NCBI RefSeq assembly: GCF_964355755.1
Contig: NC_092674.1
Span: 20,300,001-20,364,000 of the forward strand
Direction of reading: 5' to 3'
Origin: Antedon mediterranea
Lineage: Eukaryota; Echinodermata; Crinoidea; Comatulida; Antedonidae
DNA: 64,000 nucleotides
Shown here: positions 22,423-34,500 of the stretch, piece by piece
How the letters are laid out: each line of letters begins with the position of its first letter
Numbering within the stretch: position 1 is the first letter of the stretch
Made by a program: the position numbers and the translations under genes
Notes under the pieces: model-generated
Database searches by the model: none
What the model was told of the DNA's origin: nothing
What the model saw: the letters and a program-made list of their open reading frames with translations, nothing else

Positions 22423-22522
22423 GCGATTTTTTTTCCGTACGAGAGTTCCTCCATCGGTTCGTTTCGGACTCAATCGACTCTCTTCGGTATTCGGTAAAGT
22501 CAGCTCACTGATGCGTGACAAC
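22423..22522 (-). repeat. Inverted copy of the MPDU1 upstream region
   Basis: The reverse complement matches 24070-24165 over about 96 bp, including GTCACGCATCAGTGAG, CGATTGAGTCCGAAACGAAC, CGATGGAGGAACTCTCGTAC and GGAAAAAAAATCGC. Identity is about 90% with a short indel. The other copy ends about 75 bp before the MPDU1 start codon. Confidence 0.9.
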
Positions 22523-22747
22523 ATAATACAAACATTTACAAACCGCGAGCTAATCAAAGAATTCTTTGCTAATACTTTCACACAGGCTCTCATAATAGTA
22601 AAATGAATCTACACTAATACGAGTTTTGATGACATTAAGTAATAAATACTAGGCCTACTTAGTAATTACATTAAGAACCCAATAGCATATTGAAGATATT
22701 TAGGTCTACGACCCAATAGTAGGTCGTATCAGATATTATTTTTTGAA

Positions 22748-22786
22748 GTTGAACCATGGAGGTATAAAATACCTCCATGGTTGAAC
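22748..22786. repeat. Near-perfect 39-bp palindrome
   Basis: Arms GTTGAACCATGGAGGTAT and ATACCTCCATGGTTGAAC face each other across AAA, with one mismatch. It is hairpin-forming, possibly the core of a small foldback element. Confidence 0.85.
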
Positions 22787-22789
22787 GAC

Positions 22790-24060
22790 CTTTTGTCACG
22801 AACGAGAGGCTCTTTTCTTATCGTTTATGGTATTGTAGCTAGCCCATGGCTAGCCTAGCCAAGCTTGTGTAAGCCTATGCAAGGTATTACTTTTGAATTT
22901 AAAATGATTATGTACAGTAGGAATTCCTATGCACAGTGTATGTTTTTTATACCTTTTAAAATAACATTATTAAATTAATATTTATATTGTAAGGTAATGG
23001 AAATTTTACGTTAAAGGTGTACGTATTAATTATCCCCAATCTTGAAAAATAAAGATTTCAGACTTTTAATATAGGCAATTTTGGAGTTTTAATTAAGTTA
23101 TAGGCCTACAACTAATATTATTGTTTATTATGTGTATATGTAATTTGGAAAATCATAAAAAATACATGCAAAGTAAAAAATATTCAATTACGGTACTGAC
23201 ACGACTGCAATAGTACAAATACATTTAATAAAACGCATTTTCCATGAAGCTTATAATTATATAAATAAATATAAATATTTGTAATCTTAGGTCTTGGGTC
23301 TTAGCTTTCGTGATCTTAGGTCTTAGGGGGTCTTAGCTTTCGTGACACCCTACTATCATCTTGTCATGAAGATCGGTTTTCTGTATTCCATATTCTTGAT
23401 TTTATTTTTTTTATTATGGTTTCTGAAATAAATTTTTTTTTTAAATTGTTCATTTTAATTCGAAATTTCCACCGGCCAAGATATCAATAATTATTAAATT
23501 AACACAATATTAAACGCTTTATAAGCAAGCATGTGTTTCTACATTACAACTTACAAGAATACATGTTACTAATACTAGGCCTATAATGTATACAATTTTT
23601 CAAATGTTACACTTAAAAACCTGAAGAAAATTTTAATTTTCTTGATAAAAACATCTGTTAGTGTTACTTCTGTACATATAATTTCTAACCTACTACTGTA
23701 CTTCATCTTATTAAAATAAAAAATAGTACTGTAGATGGAAATGTACTACATTGAATTTGAAGCACACGTAGCGTAGTGCTAGGCTAGCTAGGCCTTGCTT
23801 GTGACGACCAACAAAGTGCTGCTGCTGTATGTGTGTTACTGTTTGTGAATCTGATGGTACATACATTGGTTTGTGGCTGCCTATACAGTATTATATTATT
23901 AAAATTCTAGGCCTATTATTATTATTACAATGACGTTCAGTACTACTATTAATATTTATTATTATATTTACAGTGAGTATAGTATTAGCCTCTAGTAGTA
24001 TGTACAGTATGTATAAATCTGTCACTCGTGAAAAAAAAAGCTGTACTGCTCACGTTTTGT
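22790..24060. other. Region between the inverted promoter copies, no gene seen
   Basis: It holds an imperfect duplication at 23281-23345 (ATCTTAGGTCTTGGGTCTTA / ATCTTAGGTCTTAGGGGGTC, both followed by a GCTTTCGTGA word) and several TAGGCCTA words. It is otherwise AT-rich. Confidence 0.55.
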
Positions 24061-24069
24061 CTTGTGGTT

Positions 24070-24165
24070 GCTGTCACGCATCAGTGAGCATCGGTGGCTT
24101 ACCGAAGAGTCGATTGAGTCCGAAACGAACCGATGGAGGAACTCTCGTACGGAAAAAAAAATCGC
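24070..24165 (+). promoter_or_regulatory. Likely MPDU1 promoter or 5' UTR block
   Basis: A CpG-containing block lies 74-170 bp before the MPDU1 start codon in otherwise AT-rich DNA. An inverted copy lies at 22423-22522. Position suggests a core promoter or 5' leader; the transcription start is not visible. Confidence 0.4.
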
Positions 24166-24238
24166 CCGCCGCACGTCACACACACCTAGAATCGCTTGTG
24201 TCGTAACCGTCGGTATTTCGTTTAAAAACAGGCCTGCA

Positions 24239-27200
24239 ATGGCATCTTTAGAAGAGCTATTTTCTTCCTTAGTTTTAGTATTTCTTCCGCAGCACTGTTA
24301 TGATGAGTTTTTCATTAATTTCAACTTCTTTAATGGTAAGATTAATAAGATTATTAATTAGGAGGCCTAGCCTAGCATACAGTAAGTAGGCCTAGCCTGG
24401 CCTAGCTAGCTAGGGCTAGGCGAAATCCGCATAGCCTAGCCTAGGCTAGGCATATAGGTAGGCTTAGTATGCTAGGCTTAGCTAGATGGTAGGCCTACTC
24501 TAGTAGAAGCCTAGGTAGCTGGGAGGTATTAGTTATTACTGTTTTTAAAGAAAGTATGAATATACAGGCCATCAAGTTGGAATAGGCCTAGCAACTAGAT
24601 ACTTCTTCGATAAGGTCAGGATTGGCAATCGTACCGTCAGTAAGTAACTTATTTTAGACTAGGCCTAGGTGTAGTAATAATTATTGGGCTACTACTACTC
24701 TAGCTAGCTAGCCGCTAGACTACCCCTAATAAATCGTACTCCTAGGATACTACTAGAGGCCTCTAAGTCTACTAGAATTTTGCATTTGCAAAAGGTGTTT
24801 TGAAATGATACTACTACTACTAGGCCTACTATTATTTATTGTGCTGTCAAAAATATGTCGATATCAAAGGGGCCAAACCACCAGGAACTATAATCCCCTA
24901 CTTTAATTTGGAATTAATCATATAAAAAATTGAAACTGAAGGAAATTGTATTTTCCCAAAAGGTGATTTGCAAAATGAATATGTCCAATCAAGCAATGAA
25001 TTCTATTGCATACTGTACATACAGTGTATACTGTACCAGCATAATAAACTTCATACTTTGCTATTCTTTAATTAAACAATTTGTACCAGCAATTTTACTT
25101 TTTTTATTGTAGTGTTGATCAGAAATAACAAATTGTGATGTTTTATAAATATTTACATAAAAAGATTACTTAATTTCTATTGAAATTATTAAGCAATTGG
25201 CATTATTATAATAGCTAGTTACAAAAATTATGTTCAATTGAACTAAAATTTTGATTTTCATTTATTTCAAGTTCCTTGAACCTTTTCCATTTACTGTTTA
25301 TAAATACTGTAATTTGTAATATTTTATCATTTTAAATATTGTTTAGATAACTTTTACTGAATTTAGTTAGTTAACTATGAATAGTTTATTTATTTTATAT
25401 ATGTTAGATAATGCAAATGAATTATTTACAAAATATTTTGTTTTCAAAATTTCTCCTCGTATTTTTTCTACTATCTGTTATTTCCTTCTTTTCATGAATT
25501 TACTGTCTGCCACTCTTTATTTAATTTGCATCAGAATGTTGATTGTTGATGTTCAGTATATATTACATGAAAAAGATAATAATTTAAATAGATCGTAAAT
25601 AATACAAGTTTGCAAGTTTCTTCACTCTCAGCTCACAAACTTCCTCATCTCTTATTGGTTTGTGCATTTAATTTTTCAACAGAAGCAGCTAAAAATGTAT
25701 CTAAATCTTACTATTTTTGTTGTTATAGAAACATGTCTGAAGATTGCATTAACAAAAGGTCTTGGGATTGGAATCATTGCAGGCTCTGCAATGGGTAAGA
25801 GTTAGTGTAGTATTTGTACTGAAGCTGTATATAAAGTTACTACTAGTAGTACTACTAGTAGTACTACTAATGTAATAAATAATAATTTGCAGATATCTTA
25901 TACTGTAAAACCTCAAACTAAATCAATTCTTTTAATATGATATGATTATAAGACGATCATACATTTCTCGAAAAGAAGCACATACTACTGTATCCCGAAA
26001 AGAAAAGATTTCGAGTTAGCTTCTTTTCAAGATTACTTTTGCAAGCCACAGTGTACCAAATGCATGTTCAGACTAACATCCTTAACCCTTTCAATGCGTA
26101 TACCCGCTACTACTGTGTATAAACAAATGTCATTGAACTGTGCATCCCAGCATGACCAGATATAGGAAAAACAGTTATTTAATCGTATTTGCCTATATAA
26201 ACATACCTATAAACTTGAATATATTTGCAATTCATTAAAACTAGTTTCCAGCACAACATGTGCCCTCTATACCATCTTAAACTTTTCAATTCAATTTGCG
26301 CCCTCTATATACTTTTCTATCACAGTAAAATGTTGTTATTTCTCCAATTTTCCTTTTTATTATTGTTTCATTTTTTATACATACCCTCATCATTATGCAG
26401 GTTGGTAAAAATCATTCCATAAGAAACCTTTTCAGTAAAAAAACTGTTCTTCCAGAGGGAGCTTATATTTTGTTTGATCAAATCTTGAGTTATCTCCTTG
26501 TTACTGTTCTTGTAATTTGTCTTCTTCTGAAGACACATGGCCGTCATTGACAGATACTTAGTATCAGTTGACTTCACTGATGGTTTACTCGAGATCCATC
26601 TTTATATCCTGCTATACACTTTCATGTTAATTATTGATCTTATATAACATTGAGAATACGAGCTACAGTACGTTACATATATCTTGGAATTAATTATTTG
26701 TATAATTTCTTTAATTTATAAGTTAAGATTCCTCAGATGCTAAAGATAATGAAGGCAAGAAGTGGTGAAGGTATCAGTGTACCAGGCAACCTATTGGAGA
26801 TGTTTGCAATCTCATCCTCATGGTCTTACGCCGTTGCCAGAAGCTTTCCATTCACGTATGTAGTAATTATATTCATGTAAAATTAACCACCACTGAATAA
26901 AATTTTATCAAATTCATTATTTTATGCTACTAAAGAAATATTTCCTCTGTCACAGAATGAAAATATAAATTTGTTTCCATTGCCTATTCTATATAATAAC
27001 AATAACATTAATTATTTATTAAATAACAATAACAAACACTTTTCTACTTTAATTCAATTAATCCGCTACTATTAGATGGTAGGCTCGGCCTAAAACGTAT
27101 GTGCATATGCGCAAAGAAAAAAAGGCAGCATTTATACAAAAAAGCAATACATAATAGATATTGTATACATTATTTATCATTAGTTTTAATCATTTGTTTT

Positions 27201-28618
27201 CAGTGCTTGGGGCGAGGCGTTGTTTCTAGCTATTCAAACCAGTATTATCATTGTCCTCTGTTTGGTGTATGCTAAGAAGTCATCCTATGCCGTAGTTTAC
27301 TTGGTTATATACACAGGTGTCATGTATGTTCTATTATCTGGCCTCACCCCAGTCAATGTATTAGCAACGTTACAGGCTTGTAACATGCCGGTGATGATTG
27401 TCTCTAGAGTAAGTACTGCATGTTATTGAGCACAATATCAATAGCCGATTAAAATTCACAGTTAGTTTTCAGAGGCATAGCTGTCTGGGGTCTGACAGAC
27501 CCTGGTGTTGACCTAAGAAAATTTGGAAAAATAGAGCTGCTACCTGTAGGTCCCTGGAAATGGATCTCATGAATTAAAGTACTTCAGCGCCAACATGCCT
27601 GGTTTAAAAAATGGAACTGTTAGGTCCCTGGAAATTGGATTTATACTTTGAAATATGAAATACAATTATAAGCCTCTAGCAGGATAAGCCCACCATGTTT
27701 GGGGTGGAGACAATTTTTAAAAAAATAGAGTTGCTAAGCACTTATACTTATATTTCACATTTGGTGTAGCCTCTGATAAAAAAACTAGCAATTTTTAACA
27801 CAGGTCACAGTAAGATTGACATAGATTTTTTACATAGTATCTGTCAGACAGAAAGTCTCCATTATAAGTTGAAAACTTCTCCTGCATACAGAAAGCTTTT
27901 CTGTATATTGAAAACCTTTCCTGCATACTGGAAACATTTCCTGCATACCGAAAACTTTTCCTGTATACTGGAAACTTTTCCTGCATACTGGAAACTTTTC
28001 ATGCATACTGGTAACTTTGCCTGCATACTGGAAACTTTTCATGCATACTGTGGAAATTTGTCTGCATACTGGAAACTAAACAGTTCCTGCATACTGGAAA
28101 CGTTTCCTATATACTTAAAACTTTCTCTACATATTGGAATATTTTCCTGTATATTGGAAACTTTTCCTGTGTACTGGAAAAGTTATTGTATACTGTAGTT
28201 TCCAGAGTGTAGCGAAAGTTTCCAATATATACAAAAAAATGAAAATGTCCAGTAGGAAAAGTACATAGAGAAAGCAAATCATGTTTGTATCCCACCTCCT
28301 TCTACAGTATGTTGCATTTGACACAGGATTAAAAACCCAGGTGTGATACTGAAAATGTTACTTTTATTTTTTTAGATGATCCAAATTGTGACAAATATAC
28401 GTAATGGACACACTGGCCAATTGTCAGCCATCACAATGGTACTGATCTTCCTGGGTAGCGTAGCACGGATATTTACATCCATTCAGGAAACAGGTGACAT
28501 GGTCCTTGTATGTGTCTTTATTAGCTCATCTACATTTAGCGGATTAATAGTTCTTCAAATGTTCTGGTATTGGAACGTTACTAACGAATATTTGAAGCAA
28601 AAGGCTAAGGTTGAATAA
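24239..28618 (+). CDS. MPDU1: Mannose-P-dolichol utilization defect 1 protein (five exons, 247 aa)
   Basis: The coding exons are 24239-24335, 25729-25794, 26723-26855, 27204-27408 and 28376-28618, all with GT/AG borders and phases 1, 1, 2 and 0. The sum is 744 bases, 247 codons plus stop, the same length as the human protein. The product is a multi-pass ER membrane protein of the PQ-loop (SLC66) family, needed for normal use of dolichol-phosphate mannose and glucose in N-glycan, GPI-anchor and related glycosylation. Seen here: HCYDEFF in exon 1, GLGIGIIAGSAMGVKIPQM (PQ loop 1) across exons 2-3, AWGEALFLAIQTSI opening exon 4, and RNGHTGQLSAIT with ARIFTSIQETGD in exon 5, all aligning with vertebrate MPDU1. 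The C-terminus is Lys-rich (LKQKAKVE). No defect is seen. A single-copy housekeeping role is inferred. Confidence 0.97.
24361..24830. repeat. Dense TAGGCCTA / CTAGGC cluster in MPDU1 intron 1
   Basis: Within 470 bp there are about six TAGGCCTA-type words plus many overlapping GCCTAG, CTAGCTAG and TAGGCTAG words on both strands (24362-24500 is the densest part). It is not a clean tandem repeat. It is the richest patch of a word that is scattered through the whole window. Confidence 0.75.
25840..25868. repeat. Palindromic CTACTAGTAGTA tract in MPDU1 intron 2
   Basis: ACTACTAGTAGTACTACTAG is followed by TAGTACTACTA, alternating self-complementary ACTACT/AGTAGT blocks and so cruciform-prone. Intron 2 also holds two GCCCTCTAT words near 26265 and 26301. 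Confidence 0.75.
27868..28195 (+). repeat. 21-bp minisatellite in MPDU1 intron 4
   Basis: About 15 imperfect units of CCTGCATACTGGAAACTTTTC fill a third of the intron. Because 21 is a multiple of three, the array stays open in several frames on both strands and produces false open frames. Just before it (27540-27650) TAGGTCCCTGGAAATGGAT appears twice about 83 bp apart. After it, an inverted GTTTCCA/GAAAGTTTCCA segment lies at 28198-28228. Confidence 0.9.
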
Positions 28619-28776
28619 CCAAAACATATTAAATAATTTCTTCTAGTTTCATAAAATAATTTTTTTTAAATTATTCATTTGAATTTTAAACCAAACACTA
28701 TGGTTCTTATCAGTGCACACTAAATTTAGCCTGCAGAAAAAAGTTTTATCAGTCTGTTTCGTTTTTTGATGGTGAA

Positions 28777-28782
28777 AATAAA
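28777..28782 (+). terminator. Candidate MPDU1 polyadenylation signal
   Basis: AATAAA lies 159 bp after the MPDU1 stop codon and is followed by a T-rich stretch (ATTATTTTTATTCTCTTCTG) about 10 bp further on. It is the first clear AATAAA after the stop. Confidence 0.5.
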
Positions 28783-29177
28783 AAATGTCATTATTTTTAT
28801 TCTCTTCTGTTTATATATTTCACAATGTTTCAATATGTAATGTAAAAGTTTAGGCCTAACTAACAAGTTCTATGACTGGCTAGCCTACGACATAATTATG
28901 ACCTGTTGACCTTGCATACATACAGCGCATGCCATTAAATTCTAGAGATAAAAGTTTCACGAAATCCTGCACCAAAACTGAAAGATGCCGACATAAACCA
29001 TAAATGTATTTCTCATGGCCTAAAGAGCTGGTCAAATTTATCAACTTGTGAAAATATTGCCATTTCATATGATTAATGCATTGTTAAATTAATTTACTAG
29101 GTTATCTGGCAACATTTTAGAATTTAAAAAAATGGTATGGTCTATCATTTATGAGATTGTACATTTCTAACTGTAAT

Positions 29178-29237
29178 GAGGCCGTATACTGCAGTCGTGT
29201 GCACAAATTTTAGTTTGCATTTGCACATGACTAAAAA
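29178..29237 (+). repeat. AGTCGCG/GACC-rich family, internally deleted copy
   Basis: GAGGCCGTATACTGCAGTCG then TGTGCACAAATTTTAGTTTG and a closing GCACATGACTAAAAATGAA resemble both ends of the family with the GACC core missing. Confidence 0.5.
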
Positions 29238-29340
29238 TGAATGCACATTTTCAGAAACATGCATTGATACTGAATGTAATCCCATTGAATCATATGTTAA
29301 TTCAGAACTTTTTAGCTAACTAAGGAACAAAGTACGCTAT

Positions 29341-29649
29341 AACAGTGGGCTTTTCATTTATTACAACATAATAAATATGTTTATTATAAGATTATTATTT
29401 TAACATAAATGAATAAATATTTATTGTTCAGCCCAATAAGAAGGCTGACTGCCTCTAAAACGTATAGGCTAAACAACAATGTATGCAATAACAGTGGGCT
29501 TTTCATTTTTCACAACATAATAAATATGTTTATTATAAGATTATTATTTTAACATAAATTTATAAATATTTATTGTTCAGCCCAATAAGGAGGTGACTGC
29601 CTCTAAAACGTATAGGCTAAACAACAATGTATGCAATAACAGTGGGCTT
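29341..29649 (+). repeat. About 149-bp tandem repeat, 2.1 copies
   Basis: AACAGTGGGCTTTTCATTT starts copies at 29341 and 29490, and AACAGTGGGCTTA a truncated third at 29638. The copies are near identical through TATTGTTCAGCCCAATAAG and CCTCTAAAACGTATAGGCTA. Confidence 0.9.
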
Positions 29650-30629
29650 ATTATTATTATTATTGTTATTATTAAATTATTATTTTAAATATTTAATTTT
29701 AATGTTTGAACACAAATAATATATAAACGATTTATCTTAATTAACATGACCAGTCTCTTAGTCATTATCTACATTAATTATGGAAAGAACTAGAAAATAC
29801 AGCATGTCCTATCATGGATTTTAGAAACTTTAGACCTACATAATATTTTAATGCAAGTTTAAACTTTAAAAATATATTTCCCCCCAGAAAATTAATCTAT
29901 GATGGTCAATAAGCTTCTGCAGACAGGTACAAAATAACAACCATCTGCTAAATTCATTCTTACTTTGTTTACAGCAAATCTGGCTTGTTACATAACCATA
30001 GAGTTATAAAATGTATAACTCCATGCAATAACCAGCTATGAACCCCAAGTACCAATCTTTCTACTTTTTATGCCGTTTATGCATTACGTCATTCTATTCT
30101 AATTAATCACACATAACGGGTTGTAACTAGCGCCATCCCATAACTTTAAAAGTAATTTCAATGTATTAACAATTGTATTGTAATTTTTTAAAATACTGGT
30201 TATATAGTGGGGTATAGCAGTTCCAATAATTTACAATGAAAAGGACCCACCTTGAAGGCTTATCTAAATATGCTGCACCCAACGTTTAGTAGAAATATAG
30301 TTACAGTGTCCGCTTTTAAGCTGATTTAAAATTCCATGTCTGTCGCCCTCTAATGAGTATAGTTTATATCATGGTTGTGGTGACTACCAATCAAAAAGTA
30401 AATAATTATTTTTCCCGGAATATAGTTTTGATGAATAAAAAATAAATGAATCAACTAGTGTACTTTGCTTTGTTTATTTGTATTAACTGTATGCATATGG
30501 TATTTTAAACCTTAACACAAGACGCGGAATACTCGCTGTTTATAATAATCTAGTGACTTTCTGCCTGAATGGTCCTCATCTCGTTGCCGTGTCGTACTTG
30601 GAATAATAGAAACGAACCGGGGGTTCATA
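29650..30629. other. AT-rich interval, no gene seen
   Basis: No exon, RNA gene or clear repeat could be supported. A GCCCTCTAATGAG word lies near 30350. Confidence 0.5.
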
Positions 30630-30824
30630 TTATACAGATATTGACTGCTTAGAGGTTAAATATAAGATTTGACATCCCCGAGGGAATGATATTAAGTTCG
30701 AGGGAATATATATTTCCCGAAGCGCCAGCTGAGGGAAATATATATTCCCCGAGAACTTAATATCATTCCCGAGGGGATGTCAAATCATATATTTAACCGA
30801 TATAAAAGGCAATATCTGTTATAT
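30630..30824. repeat. Large near-perfect palindrome (about 195 bp)
   Basis: The core arms run from GGTTAAATATAAGATTTGAC (30654) to the mirrored GTCAAATCATATATTTAACC (ending 30798), meeting at a short centre GAAGCGCCAGCTGA. Inside each arm CATCCCCGAGGGAATGATAT and GAGGGAATATATATTTCCC repeat the inverted pattern on a smaller scale. Flanks extend the symmetry (ACAGATATTG at about 30633 against CAATATCTGT at 30810). I infer a foldback or MITE-type element; no coding sequence. Confidence 0.9.
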
Positions 30825-31266
30825 TATATAGCCAAGAACAAGTCTGCTGGGTTGGGTGAAGCTAGGCTAGCTAGTAGGCGGCAGGCCTCCTTTTGTATTG
30901 TATTTAAAACAAGCCTGCCTAGACACCTTACCTTGCGAAGAATAATATACAGATAATAATTAATGATTCCTTGGCAATAAAATATTCACTTAGGCCTAGG
31001 TCGTTTAAATTAACAGAAGAATTTCCATCAATAAGCCTATTAATAATAATATTATAATCAGGTAGGCCGAATAAACAATTCGTCGTCTTCTCGATCTTCG
31101 AGGAGCCGAATCACCGGATGTTCAGCGCGTACTAGTTACTAGGTTACTACCGTGAGTATTGACCAATCATAAACGGTGTTTCATCACATTTAGGGTGGAC
31201 TTATAACAAATGAGGGCGCTATGTATGCATAGCTTAAATAGTTTAGAAGATTAATTTCTTCAAGCA

Positions 31267-31345
31267 AACTCCGTGGCCCAGCGGATGAAACGTTGTCTTG
31301 CGATGGAGTGACAATTCCACCCGAGTTCAAGATCGAGTAGATGAC
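31267..31345 (+). mobile_element. tRNA-derived SINE head or tRNA relic
   Basis: The A box TGGCCCAGCGG (31274-31284) fits TRGYNNAGYGG, and a degenerate B box GAGTTCAAGATC (31323-31334) follows at normal tRNA spacing. The stems do not fold into an intact tRNA, so I read it as a SINE head or pseudogene transcribed by RNA polymerase III. A direct duplication follows (31380-31490), sharing CGAAAATTACACAGTCAATA and a CTCGAG word. Confidence 0.5.
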
Positions 31346-31519
31346 TTTCGTTTATTTATCGGCAACGCGAGTGTTGGCACACGAAAATTACACAGTCAAT
31401 ATCATCGTACTCGAGAATCTATATGTTTAATGACAGGGGACACGATAATTACGCGAAAATTACACAGTCAATATCATCGTTCTCGAGGATATATACGATT
31501 TACGATCCTCGCAGCGGTA

Positions 31520-34500
31520 GTCATGTGATGCAGTTTCAACCAATCACGTTAGTGTATTTACATAGGCTATGTAATATAGTGTCCTAACTATACCTCATAG
31601 TCATAGTATATTTTATTTGTCCATCATAATAAAATAATAGAGATGTGTTTTGAAAGCTGTCATATATTTTAAAGAAATATATATCTGAACTGATTGAAAT
31701 AGACTCACCAAAGCCGTGTAGTATTTTTTTTAATGATTATCTTCGAGTGCAGATGTGATGAAGAAGAGAAACATTACACAAGCTTAGTAGTGATGGATGT
31801 TTTTTTAATCCGTATATTTTATGGATTTACTTACTGTATGTAGGCCATGTAGAAAAGTGCCTTGATATTAGTTACAATAAAATGCATCACTCCATAATAT
31901 CAAGCACAAAAACTGAAAGGACCTGTCATGGTGTGGTCTGTAAAACTACTATTGATTACTATAGTAGATTTACAGTACCAAAAAAAAAAGACAATCAAAC
32001 AAAACATAAAATGTTCTAAATCATGAGGAAATAAATGTCTAATATAAATCTTTTTTTTGTAACTAACCAAAGAGATACATTTAAACCGTTGTTAAAAACA
32101 GCTCTTGTTTCTCGAGAGTTTATTGTTTTTTTTAATAGACCGTAGACATAATACATTTACACATTATGTTTTCAATAATGATAATTATACCTTCCATGGA
32201 TATACGATTTATAAATCATACATAGCCCCCTCAACCTGCTAAGGTAGCACAATTATCGAAAATATTTTGATTTCTCCCTTATCCATACCGTCTCTTCTAC
32301 CCACTGATGCATATGTAAGCATGATTTAAGAAGCTGATCTTATTTTGTATTTAAAATAAAAAAAAGAAGAAAACCGAATCAAACAATGAAGCAAACTTTG
32401 TTTTAAGTCTTTACAACTTCATATCAATTTGTTTTTTCTTTTGGATTGTATTTTGTACATTAAAGCATTAAGGTAACCAACCGTGTATTTTTAAAATACG
32501 AACAAAAACATAAATTAATCCAATAATATTCCTAAAAAGTTCTAAATCATGTGGAAATAAATATTTATAATATAAATCTTTTTTTTTAAATTAAACCAAA
32601 GAGATACATTTTAAACCGTTGATAATTATAAATCGTATATCCATGAAAGGTATATGATTAATTATTTCTCAATTACTGCTCAATTATTTAGTATTTTTTG
32701 TTTAATGAGGAAGATGTAATAAAGACAATTATAAATTCTTTGAACTTCTTCAAGAGTGCATTCTTTCAACTGTTTTCTTAGTTTAGGCATTTCTTCTTTA
32801 TACTCTCTAATCACTTGTTTTTATATTTAGTGTGTCGTGAATTATAGATTTTATATTATTTATATAATGTTTAATTATTTTGAATTTATTTATCGTATGT
32901 GGTAAATTACAAACTTATTTAATTTTTAATACTCTATTCTAGAAACATTGCAATACAGGTATAACATTCCAAGAAAACAAACAAGAAATATTTTATTATT
33001 TTATCTTTACAAACTAAATGCGTTAGTATTCTGTATTAATACAAAGAAAATAACTAAACAATGCAGGGGGAAATATGAGAATACAAACGCCACTAGTTCC
33101 TTGTATGGTTGTAGCAAATGAAAGTTTAGGATAAAATCAAATAAAGTAGGCCATGATACTAAATTTACCATAGACTTATTTTTATATACAACAATATTTT
33201 CTTGTTGCTTAGTCGCAACCCATTTACGGCGCCGACACTTCTTTTAAATGGTTTTTAACGAGAAAATACTTGAAAATCGGCAAGGAGGCCATGCGCCGGA
33301 TCTTTAAAACGTACACGTAACAAAAGTGTACTGTAGACAGCCTGGCGCCAGACTTATCTGTTCTGAGTGGCTATAGCCGCGGTTAGTTTTAACATATCGA
33401 AGGTAATAGTAAAATTGGATGCTTCAGGGTGAATCCCTTTACTAAATGCTTAAGTTAATAAGTACTATTCAATAACCAAGGTCAATCTAAAAGTTATTTT
33501 GAAGCGGAATATTAGAGTGACAAGTATTATTTGTTATCGAGCGAAGAGGTTCTGGATGTTTAGAAGCACTAGGAGGTAATACACTAGCACACAATATGGA
33601 CAAATAATAAATGCTATTGTTCTAATGAAACTTGATTAGGCTAATTTAATGTGTATAAATTAAAATGGCTAAAAATCATTTGATGTAATTTTATTGTTTA
33701 TTATCCTGAATAGATATTTAATTGGTTACATTTTTTGGAGCCCAGTGAGGATGAAAATATATTTCAAAAAATCAACATTGTAAATACATATATAATTTAC
33801 AAATGATAATCTGATTTATCTATTTTCCCCTATTTATTTTCGGTATTTTCTTGTTTTAAAATAAATGTTCATGCCTACTTTTCTGTAAATAGCCCTACTG
33901 TAAATATACACTACTGGATATGAGCAGAATTCCTCCCTTATTTAGAAACTTATTATGTCGTCATGATGTGTTGAACATTTTAAAACAAGTCATGATGAGA
34001 GGCCTAACTGAATACAAGTTGTTATGTTTTATGTTACAAATGTCCTCTTCTGCATATCGACGAACGAACCCGGAGACATTAATGATTGCAATATCAATCA
34101 TCATCTGCGTAACCGTTGTTTCTTTAGATCACATTACATTTAAACATTTAACTTGTTTTTTTTGTTTGTTGTTTTGCTTTGTTTTATATTTACAAATCTC
34201 CTGATGTTTAAATTACAGTATACACATTGATTGTTCTATTTATTATATTTGTTAATTTATATTGTAATTTTTATTAATTACCTTTATTACTAAAACTAAA
34301 AATGAAAGCATGAAATCATCTGAAGTTCCATATTCCATACCTGCCTGATATTTTAGTGGTCTTAAAAATAACAGTTTTTAACTCCGCCCATGTTTAAACT
34401 CCACCTTTCTCTCCCACTTTACCACTTGGGATTAGCTCCTCCTTCGTCTTTGCTAAAGTACTTTCCCTGCTTCTGATCTAAGTTGTAAACAAACTAAAGT

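Noticed and set aside
23010-23065. Possible left end of the 8744-type MITE (TTAAAGGTGTACG)
   Set aside because: The similarity is weak and no matching right end was found.
22231-24361. Open frames of 120, 77 and 99 codons over the inverted block
   Set aside because: They arise from the GC-richer inverted promoter-like block read in different phases; the part of the 24062-24361 frame that overlaps MPDU1 exon 1 is real coding sequence only from 24239.
27795-28324. Cluster of open frames on both strands with repeated Phe/Tyr/Lys-rich peptides
   Set aside because: They are produced by the 21-bp minisatellite in MPDU1 intron 4, whose period is a multiple of three.
31267-31345. Functional tRNA gene
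   Set aside because: The A box is good but the B box is degenerate and the stems do not pair; a SINE head or relic fits better.
33920-34204. 94-codon frame ending in a hydrophobic run
   Set aside because: The C-terminal FFCLLFCFVLYL comes from a T-rich tract; no domain and no splice context.
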